From NCBI RefSeq assembly GCF_023856365.1, contig NC_064554.1, forward strand, positions 3,091,001 through 3,155,000: a DNA stretch of 64,000 bases, written 5' to 3'. A program made the translations under genes and the position numbers. The DNA comes from Brienomyrus brachyistius. Taxonomy: Eukaryota > Chordata > Actinopteri > Osteoglossiformes > Mormyridae. Under the pieces are notes generated by a model that was given only the letters and a program-made list of their open reading frames with translations, was not told where the DNA came from and did no database searches. This document shows, piece by piece, positions 23,259 through 33,400 of the stretch; within the stretch, counting starts at the first letter, position 1, and the number at the start of each line of letters is the position of its first letter.

Positions 23259-23875
23259 GCATGCAGTCTGGTTTTCTCACATTGCCTCGCCCATCACGCA
23301 CCGACCGCGAGCCGCCTCCCAGCTCTAATACCTACAAGGCGGAGCTTCACTACGAATCCTTCTCAGACTGCGCTGGGTTCCCTTTGGAACGCTCTGACTC
23401 ACTCGCCTCATTCACAGTGGACCTGGGACCTTCCTTGATGAGCGAGGTGTTTGCGCTGATTGACAACCCTACCTGTGGCCTGGGGGCCAATCACAACTGG
23501 ATGGGGGAGGAACTTGAGGTCTCCCCGAGGCCAACTGCAAATGGCACAGCGGTGGCGGCTTCCACAACGGAACTGGGGCTGCTGAAGGACTGGAATGGTA
23601 GGAGGAGTCCGGGCATCAAGGGGTGTCCGGAAGATGGAGGGTCTCCCGAAATGGTGATGGCAGATGCGGATGTGGACCATTCTGTTTGGCAGGAGCCAGG
23701 TATAGAGCCTGAGAAGTTTCAAAAGGCTGCCGATGTGCTGGATCATCATCATGGGGGCAGCGGACTCTTAAAATGTCTACAGACTGAAGACAACCCTGGC
23801 GGCAGCTCCAGAGTCATCAGGCAGAAGACAGCCCCCTACGCCTACCCAGAAGAGGAGGACGAAATCAAAGTCTGA
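23259..23875 (+). CDS. cdc42ep1: Cdc42 effector protein 1-like, coding exon 2 (C-terminal part)
   Basis: Acceptor ttttctgcag ends at 23258. The leading GC completes a glycine codon with the last base of exon 1, and the frame runs to TGA at 23873-23875. Recognisable Borg features are SGFLTLPRPSR (the counterpart of the SGF segment after the SLPQL block), RSDSLASFTVDLGPSLMSEV (the conserved leucine-rich block that follows an RSDSL motif) and an acidic end, EEEDEIKV, close to the EEDDEVKV end of human CDC42EP1. The middle part is low in conserved motifs, as is usual for the family. The gene is convergent with the SH3BP1-like gene that starts its 3' end about 1.5 kb further on. Confidence 0.92.
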
Positions 23876-24169
23876 AGACTGACCGTCTTCATTTGTTCTC
23901 CAATCCTTCTGAGTGCCTATAAGATCTAAAGAATTATCTCCAGAGACTGTCGGGCAGCGGCTTGGATGCCCTTGCTGAACAGCCCAGCTGACGTGAAAAA
24001 AAAAATGCTCAGCTGCGAGAAAGCTGCGACTATTCCAGAACATTGTAGAAAAACTATACTGGGAAAGCACAAGAGCTCGGGCCATAACGTTCAAGACATA
24101 GTGCAGTTCCTCAGGCCACCTAAGTGCGCAGTTTTCATTTAAGACCAAGTACCAACACACAAATGCATT

Positions 24170-24175
24170 AATAAA
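24170..24175 (+). terminator. Polyadenylation signal AATAAA, CDC42EP1-like gene
   Basis: The first canonical AATAAA after the stop codon, giving a 3' UTR of about 300 bases. Predicted only. Confidence 0.5.
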
Positions 24176-24199
24176 TCCACCCATCTCGAGGAGTCAGGA

Positions 24200-25363
24200 G
24201 TCTATTCCAGAATGTGAGGCAGGGGAAGAACCTAGAAAGGATGCTAGCCTGTCACATCATTGAGAGACAGGAATTCATCTCAGCGTATATAAACCTTAAG
24301 GTGTCAGGCCACAGCGATAGTTATTAAGCCACTGTGCCAACCGCACACGCACTCTTCCTGAACTGTCACATTTGCTTTGAGCCATTTTGCCTTCGCCTCC
24401 ATGTCAATGGAAACCGTACTGACTCTTCTCAGATTGCTCAGGTTAACCAGTGACGCATAAAACACAGATTGTTTATTTCACCCAGAAATATTCAGAGCTG
24501 GAACTTTAAAAGGTTGTAGCAAATGGACTGAAATTAACAAACAAGCATATTTGTGAAAGCAGTCTTCTGTACATACTAGTCATTGTGAATAAGCAAGCTT
24601 TCCCAAACTGTTTCATCTACAGCTGCCTTTATTTTTTAGAAAACAGGTACTTTCAGTTCCTGCTATTTTAATCCAATACGTCACACAGCATTAATGCAAA
24701 CAGGAAACCACCTGCTTTTAGAACCTCAGAAACCAAATGCGAACGGTGTAGCATCCAGTCCTGAAAGATTAACAGATCATCAAATTTAAGAGCATATTTA
24801 GATGGATTTGTGGCTCTTTCTGTAAATTATTGGGGGAGATTAGCGGCTCTTTCACCTGCAAGAATACAGGGGAAACAGCAGACGGAGTACCATTAAAAAG
24901 AAAACAGTAATTCGGCTGTGGTGAATTTAACCTTTAGATGAGTCATTGTATTGTTTTCGCTAGTATGTTTGTGCTCACCGCAAAAAATATACTGCACGCG
25001 GAAATGTAATGCTTAGAAGAAGCAAAGTGCAAGCAAGGCATATGAAAGATTATGCACAATTAACTGCAAAGCTTTTGACACTGAGAGAAACAGAGTTTCC
25101 TCCATGCATACAGTACGGTAACGGATTATGAGGAAACTAGCTGGCATAGGAACGCAAGGGTAAATGTACAAAACCAGAGTGTAACTGGCACACTCACAAA
25201 TAATATCCTCCTCATACAGCATGATAATAAACGCTTCTGATAAACACATATGTGTGTTTTCTGCTGCGGTCATTTCCCACGTTTAGCGGAAAACAGCACG
25301 AAGGGCGTAATGTGCGTAAGCGTGGAGGGACCCTCGGCTTACGAAGCCCGTGGCGGTCCCAGG
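24200..25363. other. Intergenic region between convergent genes
   Basis: Contains the expected 3' UTR of the minus-strand gene. Candidate minus-strand poly(A) signals (TTTATT on the + strand) lie at 24628-24633 and 24472-24477. No other feature recognised. Confidence 0.4.
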
Positions 25364-27434
25364 TCACTGGCCGAGGAAGGAAAGGTGCTTGTTAATCAGC
25401 TGGGGAGGGTTTGGGGGCGGGAAGCTGGGGCATTTCACTGTGCCCTTCTTGACAGGTGGCTTCCTGCTCAGATGGTCACAGGGTATCGTCGGTACCAACG
25501 GCTCCTCTCCCTGGGCAGGCGGAAGTGACTGACCCGAGGGTTTGCAGAAGTCCTCGTTCCCCTTTGGAGTCTCTCTGGGTTGGAAAAACGGTTTCTGTTG
25601 CAGACTGGGTCTCCAAGCTGTGTTAGATAGAGAAAGACAAGTTTGGACACACCTATTGGAAGGTTTATTTGAACTATTCTACATCTTAGGATAATTAAAA
25701 AAGACATAAAATTATAAAATAACATATATGGAAGTGTGCACTGACCAAAAAAGTGTTAAACAAAAAAAAAAAATGTTGGGGGGGGGGGGCATGGTGTTGC
25801 AGTGGTTAGCACTGTTGCCTCACACCTCTGGGACCCGGGTTCGAGTCTCCGCCTGGGTCACATGTGTGTGGAGTTTGCATGTTCTCCCCATGTCGTCGTG
25901 GGGTTTCCTTCCGGATACTCCAGTTTCCCCCTACAGTTAAAAAATATGCTGAGGCTAATTGGACTTGCTAAATTGCCCATAGGTGTGCATGTGTGAGTGA
26001 ATGGTGTGTGAGTGTGCCCTGCGATGGGTTGGGCCCCCATCCTGGGTTCTTCCCTGCCTCGTGCCTATTGCTTCCAGGATAGGCTCCGGACCGCCCGCGA
26101 CCCAATAGGATAAGTGGTTTGGAAAATGGATGGATGGATGGATGTTGGGGGGGGGGGGGGGGCAGATCTGTGGGTTGGAACTCAGAAGGTTGCTGGTTCA
26201 AATCCCTGGGTCAGCAGAGTGATCTTGCCATTGGGTCCTTAAACAAGGTCTTTAACCCCAAGTGCCCCAGGGACTGACTGACCCTATATTTTCCTATTAT
26301 CCGTTTCCATGAGGTGGCCTCCTGGGAGGCTTTTCCAGCTGTCCTGAAGGAGGTCCCATATATTCTGAGCTCTCATTGGCCGCTTTGCCTGCACTCTGGT
26401 CAAACTTCTCCAAAGCCATGGGTGTTTCTCAATATCAAGAATGCAAAGATCATACTTGTGGTCTTGGCAAGACCGGTTACCTGCTAAGAATGAACTTTGG
26501 GCGCAATGAATCAAGGGACTGGTCTCGTTTTTGCGAGAATGCAACCGATGTATCCTTGATATTTGGGGCAGAGCAAGAACGACATTCAGGGATTTTACTG
26601 TCTTCTGTACCTCTGTACTTGAGTATTGGAACTAGTCTTTGGCAATGGAAGATAACGTAAAATGGGTACATGAGAATACAAGTACGGACAAGTACCCCAT
26701 TTCTACTGTGTTTAGGTCAGGTGACCTGGTCATGTGACGCGACACCATCACTCTCCTTTCTATAAACTGCTGTTAAAACAAAGTTCCTCTTGTGGCGGTA
26801 TGTGGCTGACCTTTGGACGGCGCTGCTGCTTGATGGTGGGGGGGTCCGTGTGAACCAGAGCTGGCGGCTGGGGATTGGTGACTGGTCAGGACAGGATGCC
26901 TGCTCTTGGAGTCTGAGGAAGAGCTGTTACCTATGGAGCTCAATTGGGAGAGCGCTTCAGAGATGTTTTGTGACAATGATGAGCTAGAGAGAGAGAGAGA
27001 GAGAGAAAGAATGGGCAAGACATAAACTGACATACTGGTCTGTCACTGTCTTTGCTAATACTGCTGCTAATATTGTTGTTGCTAATACTGCCGCTAATGT
27101 TGTTGTTGCAAATGCTATCGCTAATACTGTCAATGTTAATGCTATCGCTAATACTGTCAATGTTAATGCTGTCGCTAATACTGTTGTTGCTAATGCTATC
27201 ACTAATTCTATCACTGATTATGCCAACAACCATGCTATGGCTGTGTTCAAAATTTTCCAATCTCATGTTATGTCTCAAACACTTTGGGGTGCACGCCCAG
27301 AAATATTCAGTACCTGTCAGTAAGAGGTGTTATACTAGGGTCTGTGTGAGAGTGTGGATCTGCAACACAGGGCAGGGACTGTGAGGAAGTCAGATCGGAA
27401 TTCCCCGGAAGCTCAGGAATCATAAAGTCCACCT
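25364..27434 (-). CDS. sh3bp1: SH3BP1-like exons 16-18: C-terminal tail
   Basis: Exon 16 (27314-27434) ends at a donor GACAG|GTACTG. If that donor is not used, the frame stops at 27307. Exon 17 (26811-26983) follows a (CT)n acceptor tract ending in tag and is Ser/His/Pro-rich (SSSSDSKSRHPVL). Exon 18 (25364-25617) has acceptor AACACAG and runs 83 codons to TGA at 25364-25366. It contains KPPVKKGTVKCPSFPPPNPP, a typical proline-rich SH3-ligand segment. Phases agree across 16-17-18, and this agreement with the proline-rich content is my evidence. The tail is the least conserved part, so these exons are a little less certain than the core. Confidence 0.78.
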
Positions 27435-30400
27435 CTAGAAAGGGAGAGAAGGAAAGAGAAGTGAGAGGAGGTAAGGCACACTGGCGGTCAGGGAGCTGCA
27501 GATAAAAAGCATGCAGGGATACGATACCTTCGGGGAACAGGCTGCCGGCATGCTGTATCAGCGGCTCGATCACAGAAACTACCTGGACAGAGGAGGCCGA
27601 CGCCATGTCAAAGGTCACATTCTCCCTAAAAGGGGAGCAGGAGGATTCAGTCATTATTATCGTAATCAGTCAATATAAGCTTCATTGATGGAAATTACAA
27701 TGATACTTGGACAAACAGGAATGCTCAAATCAGCTAATAAATCCTGTGTTTAGAGCTTTAAACAGTCTGCTCTACTTAGCTGGGCCAGTGTGGGGTGAAT
27801 CGGGGTTCCTATCTGTGATCGAAAAGTCACTACTTCCAGGGTTGCCAACTTTGGTCAGCTGACTGGCATGAAATATTCAACTCGAGAATAGTCTGCACTC
27901 TGATTTACATGTATGTAACAGCTTTATTACCTTGCAAATAGTCTGCAGGGTTTACAAACTACCCCAACGCTTTTGATGTAGCCAATTTTAGGTTTATAAT
28001 GGAATGATAGAGATTTGTCATAAGATTTCTTGTGAGTGTCTGAAAACATGAGCGTCAGGCCATATACAAGAGAGCTGGCAACCCTCTCTTTCATATTCCA
28101 AGGTCTGTATGTTGCTTTTGATCAAGGCATCTACTAAATGAGAGCATACGACAGAACTGGGTGATATTGTAGGCCCAGAGAATGAGCCCAGGGTGTGAAA
28201 AACACAGCATAGAAACAGACACGCTAACCCCTGCCCCAGACCCACCCCTCCATCTTGGGCCATAGCAGGTTGGGCCCCAGCACGATGGCGACGTTACTGG
28301 GGGTCATTTTGTTCACGGCCTGCTGCTCCGACAGGCGGGCCAGGAACTGGATCAGGTACCTGAAGCAGGAAGGGGAGGGAGATAGGGGAAGCAGTAGAAG
28401 TTCAGGGCTATGGACATGTGCCGGGATAGCCCCAATGTCAGCGCACACAGAGGAGGGAGGGACGGGCACCCACTGACCTAAGGTTGTTGTAGTTTTCCAA
28501 AGGAAGCTTCTTCAGTACCTCTCTTATCCTCTCCAGCCGGTCCGAAAGCTCTCTTTCACTGAGGGGGTAGGGGGAGGAGAAAGGGGAGTAAAAACAAAAA
28601 CATTTCTCATTTTGCTGCCCCGTCCACTGGGCGTGTGCTTCCCAGCCAATCAGCACCTTACCTGACTGCTTTGAACCACTCATCATAAAGATCAAAGGTC
28701 ATGAGTGGCTCAGGCAGCTCCCTGAGATATGACTTCAAGGCCCCTGTGAGACAAAGATGTTACAACACATCGTATGAGGAAGGGAGACAGTCTAAAAGTG
28801 ACTATCTAGAACTCTATAACAACACATAATAATGCCGCATTATATAATAACTCGACAGAATGAAACAAATTGTATGATGATGATAATAATAATAGGGTAA
28901 TGTTGCAATATACAAATGTTATGTAGTCTATAAATTTGTTACATTTTGTCACGTTATTACATAATGCATTGTTACACAGTGTATGTATGTAATAATGTTG
29001 CATTGTATAATGAAAATTTGTTACATTTTGTCGAGTTATTACATAATGTGCCATTATTATGTAATGTGTTGTAACAAGCCCTAAGTTTGCTTCCTGGTAA
29101 TGGCAGTCTATCTCTTTCTGATCATACTTTCCTTACCTAACTGTGACCAAAACAGCACAATTATACACCACTTAGCCCAATACACCCTCTACTGTCTCAC
29201 CTGCTACGGCATGGGGGTCAGAGCTGAATTCACTGTGGTCCACATTGCTGCTGTCCAGGCTATGTTTCAGTCTCTTAACCACAGAGGCTGCCGCCGCCAG
29301 TCGGAAGAGACCCTGAAATGATGGCAAGGGGATGAGGGAAAGACAATCGCTCACTCGCTCGCTCGCTATATAGTGTTCGCTACATAGAACTCCTGCTAGG
29401 GGATTAAACCAAACAGCGGTTGATACATTTCAGACACTATCATGCTGCTACATAATTATTCATTGTTGTTATCTCTGTCGCATAAACAAACGCCCCTTTA
29501 GCGTTAAACTATTATGTTAAAAAAATGTACTATTACTTATTGTAAATTTTGTTTTAATGTTTATACCTGTTGTTCTTTATTGTAATAAAAAAGCAACACC
29601 CCACAACACAGACACGCACGGTCGCCAATTCTCATGCATCTGAATCATGCTTTCAGACTCTCACGCTCAAGCAAGAAATCGTATGGCAGATCTATATTAT
29701 CCCATTATAAACCTAAAATTAGCTACATTCAAAAGCATTGGGGAAGTTTGCAAACATTACAGACTATTTACATACATGTAAATGCATGTGCATGTTTGTG
29801 CAGACTTGTCTCGAATTGATAATCACACTCCAGCCAGCTGACTACAGTTGGTAACCTTGGACACCAACGTTGCTATTTTTGGATGAGTACGTGCGGTAAT
29901 TGACATTTGTCTTCACAACATGGATATAAAAATAAAACAAAATTTTACAACACAGGTCTGTGCACATGAAACTTCATTTACTACATACTGTACTCTACCT
30001 ACCTACCAATCACGGCGAGGGCTGCAACTTTAACTATGGTGTTTTATAGTATAGATACTGATATACTGTATTAATTGTGAATTAACATTACCCATGTAAA
30101 GCAATCAAATACATTAAAATAACCGTTTGCTTGTAAAGCAGCAGTAGCTCTGGCACGGTTTGCGCACATGCAAATATTTTAGCAGTGACCTACTTAGCAA
30201 CAGTTAACGGTTACGGCTGGAGCAAAGCTTCTCAAATATGGTCCTGATACTCACGTGACAGGTCATATCATGGTCTAAGGCGACTGATGCTGGTTACCAC
30301 TTCTGGACTCTATATTTTGGTGTGCCTCGTGCCAATTTTGTAGTGCACTATATAGTAAATGAAATCTACAGTGGAGAATTGAAACAGCACTAGAAAATGG

Positions 30401-33400
30401 CCGATTCACTATGTTGTGGACTACGCAGTGGGTGAGTGGATATATCGAACACAGCCACAGTATGGTTGTTGTCATTATCAATGACAGAATTAGCGATAGC
30501 ATTAGCAAGAACAGCATTAGCGGCTGCATTAGTATGGCCAGTGCCGCCTCAGTACTGTGATATATATATATATATCCATCCATCCATTTTCCAAACCGCT
30601 TATCCTACTGGGTCGCGGGGGGTCCGGAGCCTATCCCGGAAGCAATGGGCACGAGGCAGGGAACCACCCAGGATGGGGGGCCAGCCCATCGCAGGACTCA
30701 CTCACACACCATTCACTCACACATGCACACCTACGGGCAATTTAGCGACTCCAATTAGCCTCAGCATGTTTTTGGACTGTGGGGGGAAACCGGAGTACCC
30801 GGAGGAAACCCCACGACGACATGGGGAGAACATGCAAACTCCACACACATGTGACCCAGGCTGAGACTCGAACCTGGGTCCCAGAGCTGTGAGGCAACAG
30901 TGCTAACCACTGCACCACCATGCCGCTCCTATATATATATATATAAATAAAATGTATAATGTTTGATTCTTCTTCTGTCCTCAAAACAAACTGACATTAA
31001 TAAATCACACTGAAATGAAACTGCACCAGATGGAACTGAAAGCCAAAAGCAGACGGTCAGAGGCCGTGGGTATCTGCCCCCCCCCACCGGCCGTGCCTCA
31101 CCTCCTCCTGCATGCCTGTGTTCAGCAGCATGTGGACGCACTCCTGAATGGGGGTGGCGATCTGTCGACCGCTGTCCAGCAGGTGGGAGAGGAGCGGCTG
31201 CCCGTACACGGGTTTGAAGGAGCCGCCTAGAAGGGGACCTGCGGGTGCGAGGACGTGGGGTGGGGGGAGAGTCAGGTCCTGTGCATGCGGGCCATGGACC
31301 CACGTGGCATCACCGCGTGTATCACAGATGGGCCATGTACATGCGGACAGTGACATGTACACATCCGCTGACAGGCTCACACGTGCCCACACAGACACAC
31401 ACGCCTACACATGCATTCATGCACATGCGCACTCACACACATACATGCACGCGTGTACTCGCGAGCTCGGCTGAACCTGATTGGCTGTGGTTCTCCTTCA
31501 GCTCTGTAATGTTCCGCTCCAGAAAGGAAAGAGACTTCTGATGATAATCGGCTTGTAACTCCAGCAGCTACAAGGACCCAAAAAGCAGCCAGCACTCAGT
31601 TACCACACATCACCATGAGGAAACGAAGGGGGAGGGTGGGACAGGGTTAGGAGATGGGGGGGGGGGGGGGGGGGGGACTCACGCGGGTGAAATAGCTGCT
31701 GTATTCGTCCTGTTTGGTGCTGAAGTGGTACAAGTCGGCAGAGTACTGGTCCTGTAACGACACAGACGTCCCTGAGGATCCTCCCTCTGCCACGACTCCC
31801 TGTGTCATTCTCCTGTCTACGTTACTTATTCTCAAAGTATCAAACAGAATTCAGATTGGATACACTTTACACAAGCTCAGGAAGGCCATGTCTGTCTCCC
31901 CCCCCCACCTCCACGCTTATTGCCATGACGACAGATGGCGCTACCCTAAGCTACCCAATGCCTAGCACCAGTCATACGACCGGCAACGTCGGTGACTGCC
32001 AGCAAAGTCGGTGACTGACACCTTGGCGCTCTCCAGCTTCCTCCAGGCCTCCTCAACCTCCTCTCTGAGGCCGTCCTGTTTGGCCTGCGGACCCGAGCTG
32101 GCCTGAGACCTGGAGGGTGGGTGGAGACAGGGATATGGGTTGAGGTGCAGGAGGTGATAGTCTCTGCAACGTGATGTGACAGTGGCATGCCGGAAAACTG
32201 CCAAACAGACTGCAGATTTGTGGCTTGTACTCATGGGCCCCTCCTCCTACCTGCTGCGGGCGTTGAGCCAGTCCGTGGTCAGCTTGGCAAACTGTTTCTT
32301 GTTCTTGAGAATTTCGGGTAGGTCCTCCTGTGAACAAAAAGGCCCTGGTGTTAATTTTCATGCAGTGCACTGTGGGCAGCCACAAATGCTAAGGATCAGG
32401 CCCGAGGAGGCAGTGAAGATGTGCACTGGCAGCTTTCAGCCTATTTTTCAAGCTATATAAATAAGCAACATGTGAAAACACACAGAATCTCAAACATATA
32501 TTTCAAACGGGCAATTCGACATTACACTTTCAGTTTATTCTTAGATATATTCCTACTTTCTGAAAAGCGATGATGGCACACTAACCCAGTAATTAATGTT
32601 TAAATTTACTCAATCTGAGCCAAACTATAGAGCTGTTCTGTTATTATTCAAGTTAGCTGTGTTTTGCTGAGCTGTTTATTTCAAACCAGATGAATAAAAA
32701 GAATGAGGTAACTCTAAATACAAGTCTGCTGTGAGGGGAATTCTGGGTGATGTGACCTCGCTGAGTTTGTTGAGCGGTTCCAGGACTTCCTTCTCCAGCT
32801 GCACCTCGAAGTCGGCCAGCGTCTTCGCCAGGAGAGTTTGCATGAAGCAGCACATTTCCAGAACCCTCCTGCAGGACCCGGGGGACAAAGGGATGAGCAG
32901 GACCACAAGGGCAATCAGGTGAGGAGCCCAAAAACCTCTGGCCAATAAGGTGCGGCTGACGCAGGTCGGGGGGGGTGGGGGTCATACTTCCCCTTCACTC
33001 TCACCTTATTGGTGAGTCTCCATCGAAGTCCTTCAGGCTCTCTGCCATGCTCATGGACAACATCATCAACGGGAGTTTTTTCTAATGGGAGAGGGTTCAA
33101 AAAGCTCAAGTGCCTTTCTAATTACGCACTGCATGCAGCACCACAACTTTCCGCGGTTCCGACATTTCCGCGGTTACCGTGCGCTTCTCAGCATCTAACC
33201 CTGTCTGGCTCTGCAGGCAAGCGGACAGCTTCTTGTGAATGATCTGGGCAGCCTTCTTGGTTGGCTCAACTCTCTGCTCCACCTGCAACCAAATACACGC
33301 GAGGACACCTGAGAGTGACGGACGCCTCAGAGAACTCCGCTCATCACGTGATGGGAGTCCCATGACCTGCAAGAGACACTAACTCACCAGCACCAGGTCC

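Noticed and set aside
25787..26145. tRNA gene at the B-box-like ggttcgagtct
   Set aside because: It is the tRNA-derived head of a SINE; no cloverleaf can be completed, and the same sequence recurs in all copies.
27052..27384. Leu/Met-rich open frame on the + strand
   Set aside because: An artefact of the gctaatact repeat in an intron of the minus-strand gene.
30929..31398. Overlapping open frames of over 100 codons on both strands near 31.1-31.4 kb
   Set aside because: Shadows of SH3BP1-like exon 10 and of CA-rich repeats. The real frame is fixed by the phase match to exons 9 and 11.
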